Shown: positions 7,958-15,816 of the stretch, one piece after another | Layout of the letters: every line of letters starts with the position of its first letter | Numbering within the stretch: the stretch's first letter is position 1 | Source of the DNA: Cyanobacteria bacterium UBA7753 | GTDB taxonomy: Bacteria > Cyanobacteriota > Vampirovibrionia > Gastranaerophilales > Gastranaerophilaceae | DNA: 36,441 nt | Direction: 5' to 3' | Assembly (NCBI GenBank): GCA_002481545.1 | Contig: DLEF01000036.1 | Span: forward strand, 1 to 36,441 | Position numbers and translations under genes: made by a program | The notes under the pieces: generated by a model | The model's database searches: none | What the model saw: only the letters and a program-made list of their open reading frames with translations | Told to the model about the DNA's origin: nothing

Positions 7958-9313
7958 GTGTTTGAAAGGTTTACAGAACAGGCTATAGATACCGTTTATG
8001 AATCTCAGAATTGCGCTCTCAGAATGGGCTGTTCAGAGGTTTATGTTGAGCACCTTTTTTATGCAATTGTTAAAAAAGCTAAAGGGTTATCACTCAGAAT
8101 GTTCAGAAATTGCGGTATGGATGCGGATAAAATTGAAGAAGAGATTAAAAACTATGTATCTCCGACTCATAAATCACATGTTGTTATTCCTTTCAACAAT
8201 GAATATAAAGATGTTTTGAAACAAACTTTAGACCTCGCTATGAAATCAGGTCATACGAGTATATTATATGAACACCTGTTTTTAGCTGTTCTGAATGAAA
8301 AAAATCCTAATTTGCAGGAAATATTTGAAAAGTATAATTTTGAAGTATTTAAGGCAAAAGACATCCTTGAACGACTTGTACAAAAGAAAGTCAAACGAAT
8401 GACTCACCCTGAAGGAGAGGAAACAAGCGAAGTCAGACAAGTTGATGAGATATATAAAAACCTTGAAAAATCAGATATATTTGAAAAAGCTATTTCAAAA
8501 TTAACTACATCAGGCTATGAAATACTTGGAACAGAACAAATTGTAGCCTCTATCTTAGATAATGAAAACTATGATGTAACGAAACTTTTGGAGAAAAACG
8601 GAATTACTTACGATAAATTTGAAAAACAACTTGCAAATTTAAAATCCAGAGATGCCGAATATTCGGGCAGAAAAATAGTATTCACTCCAAATGCGTTCAG
8701 GGTTATGAATAAGGCTTTGCAAACCGCAAAAGAATTAGGCTCATCAAGCGTACTTCCTGAACATATTATATTGAGTATCTTAGATGTCAAAAAAGGTATT
8801 GCAAGCGAAATATTTAAAAATATGGATGTCGATTTTGAAGACTTATCCGAACAAATCCTTAAACCGATTGAAAAACAAATGCCTGAAACATTGGTTATTT
8901 TGAAACTCGCAAAGGAAGAGGCAAGAAGAATCGGACGTAACGTAGTCGGAACTGAAATGTTTTTGCTCGGTATACTTGCGGAAGGCTCGGGTATCGGTGC
9001 GAAGGTTTTGAATAACCTTGAAATTACTCTAAAGGACGCAAGAGCTGTTGTAGAAGAGTTGCTGGGTTATGGAAACGAGTATTTTGATAACGAAATAGCT
9101 TTCACTCAAAGAGCAAAGAATGTTTTGGAAAAAGCTTGGCAATATGCCCAAAAGGCAGAAAGAGACAGAATTAGTTCTGCAGATTTGCTTATGGCGATAA
9201 TATCAGAGCCGTCATCTCTTGCGATGAAGGTGCTTGAACATTTGGGCGTTGATGCGGTTGAAATTAAATACGGTATAATAAAAGAGACAGAGAGACTTGA
9301 TAGAAAAAATTAA
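7958..9313 (+). CDS. Clp N-terminal-domain concatemer without ATPase
   Basis: 451 aa beginning at a GTG with GAGG 7 nt upstream. The start matches ClpC N-domains (MFERFTEQAIDTVYESQNCA). Six helical Clp repeats can be seen, starting near residues 3, 78, 155, 242, 313 and 376. Each has the pattern A..A...G...V..EHLF.A(I/V), for example SSVLPEHIILSIL and RISSADLLMAII. Two repeats make one Clp_N domain, so this equals about three domains. No Walker A/B or AAA+ module is present, so it cannot unfold proteins by itself. In ClpA/ClpC these domains bind substrates and adaptors; here it may act as an adaptor, decoy or arginine-phosphate sensor (inference). tilS starts 17 nt inside its 3' end. Confidence 0.85.
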   Translation: MFERFTEQAIDTVYESQNCALRMGCSEVYVEHLFYAIVKKAKGLSLRMFRNCGMDADKIEEEIKNYVSPTHKSHVVIPFNNEYKDVLKQTLDLAMKSGHTSILYEHLFLAVLNEKNPNLQEIFEKYNFEVFKAKDILERLVQKKVKRMTHPEGEETSEVRQVDEIYKNLEKSDIFEKAISKLTTSGYEILGTEQIVASILDNENYDVTKLLEKNGITYDKFEKQLANLKSRDAEYSGRKIVFTPNAFRVMNKALQTAKELGSSSVLPEHIILSILDVKKGIASEIFKNMDVDFEDLSEQILKPIEKQMPETLVILKLAKEEARRIGRNVVGTEMFLLGILAEGSGIGAKVLNNLEITLKDARAVVEELLGYGNEYFDNEIAFTQRAKNVLEKAWQYAQKAERDRISSADLLMAIISEPSSLAMKVLEHLGVDAVEIKYGIIKETERLDRKN

Positions 9314-10619
9314 AAATTTTTTAGATAAGTACAACCTTAAAAACAAAACCGTTATAATAGGATTTTCCGGCGGATACGATTCAATGTGTCTGACCGATAT
9401 ATTGTCTAAACTCCGAGAGGAATACGGGCTCAAAATTGTAGCTGCTCATTATAACCATAACTGGCGGGGTGAAACTGCAAAAAAAGAGCAGGAAAAATGT
9501 GAACAATTTTGCAAAGATAAAAATATTGAATTTTACACTGAAACCGCCGATGACAATATAAAAAAGAATGAGACCGAGGCAAGGAAACTCCGATACAAGT
9601 TCTTTGAAAGAGCCGTAAAAAAATATAATGCCGATGCCGTTTTTACCGCCCATAACTATAATGATAATGCGGAGACTTTACTATATAGAATTGCAAAAGG
9701 AACAGGCATAGTAGGGCTAAAAGGTATACTTGAACACAGGGATATGTATTACAGACCTTTACTTTCCGTAAAAAGAGCAGATATCGAACAATATTGCAAA
9801 GATAATAACTTAACTCCGAATATAGACGACTCAAACGAGGATAATATTCATAAACGAAATCTTATCAGGAACGAAATTTTACCAATCTTTAAAGAAATAA
9901 ATTCCGATATTTTGGGTGCTTTGAACAATCTTGCCAAAGTTGCAGGCATGGAGTGCTCTATTATTGAAGAATATACAGATAGTATAAAATCAAAAATTTA
10001 TGACGGTGACAGGATTAAAACGCAGAAATTTATAAAATTATCAAAGAATATGCAGTTTAAGATAATTTATAACTTAATCTATAATTCCGAATTTGATTAT
10101 ACTTTTTCGATGATAGAACGTATTGTCAATTTTATTAATAAGGCAATTGATGATAAGAAACCGTCAAAGTATTCTTTAAATCGTAATACTTGGCTGTATG
10201 CAGACAAAAATATAATAGAAATAATGAAAGAACAGGATAAGAACGAAGATATTATTCCGTTAACAAAAGAAGACAGTTATGTTTTTGGGGATAAAATGTT
10301 TGTAATAGAAAAAGCAGACACATACAAAAAGACAAAAGATGAAACGAGTGCTTATGTTGATTTATCCGATTATGCCTTAAATAATCTTGTTATAAGAACA
10401 CGCAGGGCAGGTGATGTTATACAGCCTCTCGGGTTTGACGGAACAATGAAATTGAAGAAATATCTTATGTCTAAAAATATTCCGCAGCATGAAAGAGAGA
10501 ATATTCTCTTACTTTGTTCGGATAAAGAAGTATTATGGGTAGCAGGAGTCGGGTTAAGTGATAAAATAAAAACAAAAGATAATAAACCGACACATTTTAT
10601 AAAAATTGAGAACAGATAA
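9297..10619 (+). CDS. tilS: tRNA(Ile)-lysidine synthase
   Basis: Modifies C34 of the tRNA-Ile CAU anticodon to lysidine using ATP and lysine, so AUA is read as Ile; essential in most bacteria. 440 aa, full length. The N-terminal PP-loop motif SGGYDSM lies near residues 24-30, AAHYNHNWRG and HNYNDNAETLLYRI follow, and a TilS C-terminal domain with RRAGDVIQPLGFDG is seen. The start is a TTG at 9297 because the first ATG lies inside the PP-loop. It overlaps the Clp-N gene by 17 nt, and its TAA is immediately followed by the hpt ATG. The tilS-hpt order is a widely conserved pair. Confidence 0.95.
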   Translation: MIEKIKNFLDKYNLKNKTVIIGFSGGYDSMCLTDILSKLREEYGLKIVAAHYNHNWRGETAKKEQEKCEQFCKDKNIEFYTETADDNIKKNETEARKLRYKFFERAVKKYNADAVFTAHNYNDNAETLLYRIAKGTGIVGLKGILEHRDMYYRPLLSVKRADIEQYCKDNNLTPNIDDSNEDNIHKRNLIRNEILPIFKEINSDILGALNNLAKVAGMECSIIEEYTDSIKSKIYDGDRIKTQKFIKLSKNMQFKIIYNLIYNSEFDYTFSMIERIVNFINKAIDDKKPSKYSLNRNTWLYADKNIIEIMKEQDKNEDIIPLTKEDSYVFGDKMFVIEKADTYKKTKDETSAYVDLSDYALNNLVIRTRRAGDVIQPLGFDGTMKLKKYLMSKNIPQHERENILLLCSDKEVLWVAGVGLSDKIKTKDNKPTHFIKIENR

Positions 10620-11156
10620 ATGAAAACATTAGACAAACTTGATATAAAAATGCTTATTGACAGCCGTTCAATTCACTCTAAGATTAGAGAACTCGCGGAA
10701 GTGATAAACGAGGAATATAAAAATGAAGAGGTTTACGTAATAAGCGTGCTTAAAGGTGCCGTTATGTTTACGGTTGATTTTATAAAAGAGTTAAAAATGC
10801 CGGTACAATTGGAATTTATAAGACTATCAAGTTACGGATCAGGCTTTACTTCCAATGGCAAAGTCAGAGCCGTTGATATATCTCTGCCCGATTTGAACGG
10901 TAAAAACGTTCTTGTAATGGAGGATATTATTGATACGGGACATACAGCGCAATTCTTATCAAACTTTATAAAATCTAATTTTAAGGTTAAGTCGTACAAA
11001 TTTATTTCGCTTTTGGATAAAAGATGCAGACGTGAGGTCGATATAAATCCTGATTTATACGGGTTTGAGATAGATGACAAGTTTGTAATGGGCTATGGTT
11101 TGGATTATGACGGATATTGCAGAAACTATGATTATATCGGATATATAGAAACATAG
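10620..11156 (+). CDS. hpt: Hypoxanthine phosphoribosyltransferase
   Basis: Purine salvage enzyme: hypoxanthine or guanine plus PRPP gives IMP or GMP. 178 aa, the normal length. The PRPP-binding signature VLVMEDIIDTGHT lies near 97-109, VLKGAVMF near 42-49, and the C-terminal VMGYGLDYDGYCRN matches the family's base-binding end. The ATG abuts the tilS stop, so it is the last gene of this operon, and a perfect 13-bp hairpin terminator follows. Confidence 0.96.
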   Translation: MKTLDKLDIKMLIDSRSIHSKIRELAEVINEEYKNEEVYVISVLKGAVMFTVDFIKELKMPVQLEFIRLSSYGSGFTSNGKVRAVDISLPDLNGKNVLVMEDIIDTGHTAQFLSNFIKSNFKVKSYKFISLLDKRCRREVDINPDLYGFEIDDKFVMGYGLDYDGYCRNYDYIGYIET

Positions 11157-11190
11157 TTGAGTGGTATAAAGCCTGTCTGAAAAACATAAT

Positions 11191-11219
11191 TAAAAGCTCC
11201 GATTATATCGGAGCTTTTA
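11191..11219. terminator. Bidirectional terminator between hpt and the orphan at 11260
   Basis: Perfect 13-bp stem with a 3-nt loop (arms 11191-11203 and 11207-11219), flanked by A-rich and T-rich ends. It lies between two convergent genes and can serve both strands. Confidence 0.9.
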
Positions 11220-11259
11220 ACTTCTTTGATATTATTAACTTCTTTGAATATTCTTTATT

Positions 11260-12348
11260 TTATACAGCTGCTTGATAAGCTTTTACAAGTTCTTCCTTTT
11301 TATCATCAGGGAGTTGATTGTATACTGTTTGTTGTTCCGGTGTCAATTGAGAGTAGAAATCAGGTCTGATAGTTTGTCTGCCGAGGTTTGTATTGATACC
11401 GATTGTTAAAGGTGATGTTGCTGCTTTCTTAGCTGTTTTAAGAACTTCCTTAGGCGTTGAACCGATTTTACTTTTAGCTGCGTTGATTATAGTCTTTTTG
11501 AGAGTGCTGATGACTTCTTTTTTCTGATCCTTTGACATTCTGCCCCAGGCCTCTTTGTTTTCGGTTTTTATGTCTTTATACATATCATATGCATCTTTAA
11601 CATTAGTTTTTACATTGTTATAGATTTCTTTTGCATCAGATTTCAAAGTACCGTTTTTATATGAAGTTTTGACTGCATGATATCCGTCAGCGAGTTTGCC
11701 TTTTGTAAATTTATAACCTGCCTTTACGTTATGTCCAGCATCAGCTGCGGTATCTTTCATCGCTTTTAAGGTTCCAGAAGGTCCGCTATATGCTTCGGAG
11801 GCTTCTGTTGGAGTTTTCCCTTGTTTTATAGCTTGCCCTTTCGCATATGATTTAGCACCAATAACAGTTGTTGCTACAGTTGCCGTGCTTGAGCCCATAG
11901 ACTGCCATGCTGCTTCAGCTTCGGCATCTGTTTCTGCAGTTGCTATATTATAACCTGCTTTTGCCATTCCAAATGCACCGGCTGCACCGCCGACCGTTAA
12001 TAATATCGGAGTCAGAGCCCCGCCTGTCAGTGCGTTACCTGCGACAAACAGACCTGCTATTGCAGCTGATTTGAGAGTTTTTCCTAAACTAAATTTCCCG
12101 TTTTCATCCGTGAACGGACTAACAATGAATTTGCCGACACCTTTTACAAAGTTCTTGGCTGCTCCGAAAAATCCGATACTTCCGTCGTCTTTTCCGTCTG
12201 CGACATCATCTCTTGTAGGCGTTACTGATGGTTGGAGCGAAAATACTCCGGTTGTGTCATAGAAACTTTTGTTTGGTTGTAAACCTTGATTTTGTTTTAG
12301 TTGATAATTGTAATTTTGATTGTACCCTGTGTTAATCCCGTAAACCAT
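11260..12348 (-). CDS. Lineage-specific protein with hydrophobic core segment
   Basis: 362 aa, no named family. The N-terminus is Asn/Tyr/Gln-rich (GYNQNYNYQLKQNQG). A segment near 85-135 is Gly/Ala-rich and hydrophobic (AAIAGLFVAGNALTGGALTP) and could make two membrane helices or a pore-like hairpin. The C-terminal half is Lys-rich and helical, with repeated K-A-x-Y motifs. It ends in a compact segment, SQLTPEQQTVYNQLPDDKKE, that looks like a small helical domain. The ATG has AAAGGA 5-6 nt upstream. It is monocistronic with a short 3' region before the shared terminator. Confidence 0.8.
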   Translation of the reverse strand: MVYGINTGYNQNYNYQLKQNQGLQPNKSFYDTTGVFSLQPSVTPTRDDVADGKDDGSIGFFGAAKNFVKGVGKFIVSPFTDENGKFSLGKTLKSAAIAGLFVAGNALTGGALTPILLTVGGAAGAFGMAKAGYNIATAETDAEAEAAWQSMGSSTATVATTVIGAKSYAKGQAIKQGKTPTEASEAYSGPSGTLKAMKDTAADAGHNVKAGYKFTKGKLADGYHAVKTSYKNGTLKSDAKEIYNNVKTNVKDAYDMYKDIKTENKEAWGRMSKDQKKEVISTLKKTIINAAKSKIGSTPKEVLKTAKKAATSPLTIGINTNLGRQTIRPDFYSQLTPEQQTVYNQLPDDKKEELVKAYQAAV

Positions 12349-12751
12349 GATAATCCTTTCCTGTGTGTTTGTATGTGTGTGTAGTAAATTTTTGTACTTT
12401 TAGTAAGCCTAAGATATCGTAATATCAGGCATCCTAATTGAGGTAAACTAAACAATTAAGTTTGATTACTAATGTATATTATATTTATACTCGTGGAGTA
12501 TAAATTTATCTGATACAGTTTATTCTTTTAAACTGCTATATATTACATCTTAGTTATGATTGTGTTCAGTGCCGTTTGCCAAAGAGCAACTCTTATGAAC
12601 ATAGTCGAGATATCGTACTCAATTATTCTTAATTTCCCGTACTTATATAAAGTTTTTTTTATCTTGAAAATTTACTTTTTGAGGTAAATGTTGTTAACAT
12701 TTCTTAATAATATAAATGGTTAAACTCTGAAAATCCAAGTATAATCACACA
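12349..12751. other. Non-coding spacer with several inverted repeats
   Basis: 403 bases with no credible ORF. It holds a TG-rich low-complexity stretch near 12361-12383, a perfect 10-bp inverted repeat at 12483-12505, a TGTTCA/TGAACA pair at 12563-12601 and an AT-rich 7-bp hairpin (12686-12702). The last lies about 50 nt past the DedA stop and may act as a weak terminator. The promoter of the orphan at 12348 should lie here, but I cannot place it. Confidence 0.6.
12483..12505. repeat. Perfect 10-bp inverted repeat, possible operator
   Basis: ATTTATACTC, loop GTG, GAGTATAAAT. It lies about 140 nt upstream of the minus-strand orphan gene. It has no T-tract, so it looks more like a protein-binding site or leader hairpin than a terminator. 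Confidence 0.55.
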
Positions 12752-13372
12752 TTATGAATTATGTTTCTTTATGTGTTTATAGATGTAAAGCACTCCCAAG
12801 ACGGCAATAACCGTTATAATTAACATGTCAAACTTGTGCCATACGCTTTTTAGGGCATCAAAGTTTTCGCCTAATTTAATTCCTACAAAAGCCAGTACAT
12901 AGCTCCAAATGAGCGAGCCGAGAAACGTGAGTAAGAAAAATGTGCGTTTTCTGGCTCTTAATATCCCAGCAGGAAGGGAAATGAATGTTCTTACGACAGG
13001 TAACATTCTGCACAGGAAGAATGACCAATCCCCGTATTTGTCTACCCATCGGTCTGCCTCATCAAGGTCACTTTTTGAGACAAAGAAATATTTTCCGTAT
13101 TTTTCTATAAAGTTTCTTCCGCCGAAGTATCCGATATAATAAGAAGGAACGGAGCCCAAAACACACCCGATAGCACCGAATATTGCGGCGACATGGATGT
13201 TCTGAAGTTTCCCTATTGATACAAGGTATCCCGCAAAGGGCATTATAGCTTCGCTCGGGAGCGGAATGTTGCAGGATTCTATTGCCATAAGTATACTGAT
13301 TCCGAATGCTCCTAATGTTGTTATAAAATGTTCAATAAAGCTTATAAGTGCGTTTAATATTGTATCAATCAT
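12752..13372 (-). CDS. DedA family (VTT domain) membrane protein
   Basis: 206-aa integral membrane protein. It shows the DedA signatures: an N-terminal amphipathic region, ESCNIPLPSEAIMPFAGYL (about 32-50), and FLCRMLPVVRTFISLPAG (near 118-136) with the conserved Arg residues. Hydrophobic C-terminal helices and a His/Lys tail follow. Some DedA proteins are now known to move undecaprenyl phosphate or phosphatidylethanolamine across the membrane; which lipid is handled here is unknown. The ATG is preceded by AGAGG at 5 nt. It lies 12 nt downstream of the DUF512 gene on the same strand and is probably co-transcribed with it. Confidence 0.92.
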   Translation of the reverse strand: MIDTILNALISFIEHFITTLGAFGISILMAIESCNIPLPSEAIMPFAGYLVSIGKLQNIHVAAIFGAIGCVLGSVPSYYIGYFGGRNFIEKYGKYFFVSKSDLDEADRWVDKYGDWSFFLCRMLPVVRTFISLPAGILRARKRTFFLLTFLGSLIWSYVLAFVGIKLGENFDALKSVWHKFDMLIITVIAVLGVLYIYKHIKKHNS

Positions 13373-13384
13373 AAGTTCCTCTTC

Positions 13385-14656
13385 TTATACGTATTTATAA
13401 ATATAAACAATCAATTCTTTCAGTGAATACTGTTCTCTTATTATAATAAAATCTTTTTTCGATTTCTCTCTCACATAGTTCAAATCATGCCCGTCGAGAA
13501 AAGTCTCTGAGTATGGTTTCAGCATAATAGCGGGTATGACGACATAATCCGCCTTTGAGTCTTTAACCGTTCTGACTAAATCGTCGGAGGTTATAAGCCC
13601 CGCAACAGTAATATTTTCGCCCCAATATTCGGAATGTACGGGACGAACTTCGCAGGACAGGTTCTCTATTTTGTTTAATTTCTTTGCTACATACTCCAAT
13701 GCTTTTTGAGCCGCAACGGAAGAAGCAAATGTCAGAGACAGTGGCTTTGATAATTTATCAGGTAATTCAAAACTGTCAAAATCATCAATCAGCATTCTTA
13801 ATGCTCCGACTCCGTCGTCAAGTTGGTTAAAGCCACCGTAATATTCCGCAGGCGGGATATCTTCATCTGCGAGTAAGAAGAACTCATCGGAACAGCAAAC
13901 CTTCGGGTATGGTTTTGATATTTCAATTGTTTCTTTCGCAATCTCTTTTGTTACTCGCTTTAAAACTGAATCTTTTCTGTAAGTGGTAATCCCGACAGGG
14001 ACAATCGCAACAGAGAGAAGACAATCGCCAAATGTGTCCAAATCTTTAAGTGTACGTCGGAGTTCATCTCCGTCATTGAACCCCGGACACAGAACAATCT
14101 GAGCATGAAACGGTATATCCTGCGATTTGAACCAGTTTAAATTTTCCATTATTTTTGCCGCATTCGGGTTACGCTGCATTTTTACTCTTAACTCGGGATT
14201 TGTTGTATGGACTGATATGTAAAACGGGCCTAAGTGCATCGAGGCTATTCTCTTTTTATCAGCCTCCGTCAGATTTGTAAGAGTTATATAAGTTCCTTGC
14301 AGGTATGATAGCCTGTAATCATCGTCTTTTATGTAGAGAGTGTCTCTAAGTCCCTTTGGTTGTTGGTCAACGAAACAGAATATACATTTGTTCAAGCACG
14401 GATGAATTTTATCAAAAACCGCACTTTCAAATATTATTCCCAAATCGTCATCAAAATCTTTTTCTATCTCTATTTCTTCGACTTCACCGTTTTTCTTTTG
14501 TATATCGACTGTGATAACTTCGTTATTGACATAATATTGATAGTCAATCATGTCTTTGAGCTCTGCTCCGTCAATAGACAGCAGAATATCCCCTTGTTCT
14601 ATTCCCAACTCTTCCGCTATGGAATTTTTTTCTACTCCGCTAACGATTGCAGGCAT
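13385..14656 (-). CDS. DUF512 radical SAM protein with PDZ domain
   Basis: 423 aa. The N-terminal PDZ-like domain (about 1-70, LGIEQGDILLSIDG) is followed by an unusual radical SAM motif, HPCLNKCIFCFVDQ (CxxxCxxC, near 86-99), and a C-terminal DUF512 region (FASSVAAQKALEYV). This is the YtrP/NifB-like DUF512 family found in Firmicutes and Cyanobacteria; its reaction is not established. The ATG at 14656 is chosen because AGAGG lies 7 nt upstream; the in-frame TTG at 14662 is too close to it. It overlaps the PadR regulator gene by 17 nt and is followed by the DedA gene 12 nt later, so the three form one operon. Confidence 0.92.
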   Translation of the reverse strand: MPAIVSGVEKNSIAEELGIEQGDILLSIDGAELKDMIDYQYYVNNEVITVDIQKKNGEVEEIEIEKDFDDDLGIIFESAVFDKIHPCLNKCIFCFVDQQPKGLRDTLYIKDDDYRLSYLQGTYITLTNLTEADKKRIASMHLGPFYISVHTTNPELRVKMQRNPNAAKIMENLNWFKSQDIPFHAQIVLCPGFNDGDELRRTLKDLDTFGDCLLSVAIVPVGITTYRKDSVLKRVTKEIAKETIEISKPYPKVCCSDEFFLLADEDIPPAEYYGGFNQLDDGVGALRMLIDDFDSFELPDKLSKPLSLTFASSVAAQKALEYVAKKLNKIENLSCEVRPVHSEYWGENITVAGLITSDDLVRTVKDSKADYVVIPAIMLKPYSETFLDGHDLNYVREKSKKDFIIIREQYSLKELIVYIYKYV

Positions 14657-15158
14657 TCTCAAACCTCTCTATCATATCAATTGTGTTTTTATACTCACAA
14701 ACGGTGTTGTCCAGAACCATTTTAGCCTTGTAATTATCATTATAGATATCGGATGTTAGAGTATTATTAGCAGTTTGCTGTATCTTTAGCAACTGCGTTT
14801 TTAAGAGTGTAAACAGTTCTTTTTGTTCTTCCGCGTTTAATATATCAGAGCAAATAATTCTTACTTTTACGGAAGGGTACATCTGTACGGGGCTTGCGTG
14901 CAGCTTTGACAAAAGCTTTTCTTTTAAGTGCTTTGTTCCGTCCTCTGTAATTGAATAATAAAAGTACGGCTTTCCGCCTTCCGTTATAAATTTTTCGGAG
15001 GTTATATATTTATTTTTCTCAAGCTTTTTTAGTGCAGGTTGAACCGCTCCGTAACTCGGCTTGATGATAAACCCGAAATACTTTGTACAGAGCTTGGATA
15101 GTCCGTACATCGTGTTTTTGCCTTTTAATAATAAATACAACAGTAATATTTCGTTCAT
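14640..15158 (-). CDS. PadR family transcriptional regulator
   Basis: 172 aa. The N-terminal winged helix (about 1-75) carries the PadR pattern LYLLLKGKNTMYGLSKL and, in the wing, ITEGGKPYFYYSITEDG. A helical C-terminal dimerisation region follows. PadR proteins usually repress nearby genes in response to small ligands. Here it is the first gene of an operon with the DUF512 radical SAM and DedA genes, so autoregulation of that operon is plausible. There is no Shine-Dalgarno: a TATAAT lies exactly 6 nt before the ATG, which predicts a leaderless mRNA. Confidence 0.9.
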   Translation of the reverse strand: MNEILLLYLLLKGKNTMYGLSKLCTKYFGFIIKPSYGAVQPALKKLEKNKYITSEKFITEGGKPYFYYSITEDGTKHLKEKLLSKLHASPVQMYPSVKVRIICSDILNAEEQKELFTLLKTQLLKIQQTANNTLTSDIYNDNYKAKMVLDNTVCEYKNTIDMIERFENACNR

Positions 15159-15502
15159 AGTTTGATTATATCATAGCTGTAGGGTAAATGGCATAAATGT
15201 AATATTTATTGCGTAGCCTCACCCCTCTACCCCTCGGATACGGGGGAGTGTTGTCTTCCCAAATGTATATCTGGTATTATAAACGTTGTAAAACAATATA
15301 ATTATTTAGTTTTGCTCCCCACCTGTATCTCTAATATTTCCCTCACGTGAAACATAAGAGTTCCCTTCTTCACGCAAGTTGTGGCGGAAAAGCGTGTGAT
15401 TTGTCTGATTAATTATTGGTTCGAAACATCGCACCCTACTTTACTTTGCTTATTTAGTGCCTTAGATTATTACTATGCCGACAAAAATAAATTTATATAC
15501 AC
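15159..15502. other. Non-coding spacer downstream of the 15817 transcript
   Basis: About 340 bases without a credible gene. It includes a C/G-rich imperfect palindrome near 15223-15250 (CCCCTC...GGGGGAG) that looks like a decayed intergenic repeat. A GGTTCGA at 15419-15425 is not a tRNA T-arm, because the flanking bases do not pair. Confidence 0.5.
15165..15173 (-). promoter_or_regulatory. Extended -10 promoter of padR, predicted leaderless
   Basis: TGATATAAT on the minus strand, then CAAACT and the ATG at 15158. The spacing places the transcription start at the A of the ATG. No clear -35 is visible, in line with an extended -10 promoter. Confidence 0.65.
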
Positions 15503-15533
15503 AAAAAAAAGCCGCTTTGTTGGACAAAGTGGC
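15503..15533 (-). terminator. Rho-independent terminator of the 15817-16671 gene
   Basis: 10-bp GC-rich stem (15511-15520 with 15524-15533, one G-T pair) followed on the minus strand by eight T. It lies about 285 nt past the stop codon. Confidence 0.88.
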
Positions 15534-15816
15534 GCTTATTAGGAATAAGAAAAGGAATTATAGGAATTTTTAGGAATTTTTTGTTACAATTTCTATCTTA
15601 AAAATTTATAGAATATTGTGATTTTTGTTTTGGTTTTACCTCTTTCGGTTTGCCCCTCGGGGCAGTTATTGTTCTATCGGTTCCGCCGAAGGTCATAAGT
15701 CTGTTATTTTATAGCCATAAGGCAACCTTTGGGGGTCTTACCTTGCATTCGGAGGGAAGAACCCTCCGTGCTTGGTAAATGTTTTTTACTTACTTAACTC
15801 AATTAGTTATTTGTCC
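15534..15816 (-). other. Long structured 3' untranslated region
   Basis: 283 nt between the stop codon and the terminator. It contains a three-part hairpin at 15738-15778 (TTACC/GGTAA, GCA/TGC, CGGAGGG/CCCTCCG, loop AAGAA) and a hairpin TGCCC-CTCG-GGGCA near 15651-15664. A TCGG/CCGA stem lies near 15677-15690, and TAGGAAT is repeated around 15540-15580. No open reading frame is credible. It could be a 3'-derived small RNA or an mRNA-stabilising element. Confidence 0.6.
15738..15778. ncRNA. Conspicuous composite hairpin
   Basis: Symmetric arms of 5, 3 and 7 base pairs separated by matching TT internal loops, closed by a 5-nt loop. The design-like symmetry makes it the strongest RNA structure in the spacer. 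The transcribed strand is most likely minus. Confidence 0.45.

Noticed and set aside
14360..14759. Plus-strand ORFs opposite DUF512/padR
   Set aside because: Antisense to well-supported genes and with no recognisable features.
15415..15445. Possible tRNA around GGTTCGAAA
   Set aside because: The flanking bases do not form a T-stem and no acceptor or anticodon arms can be drawn.
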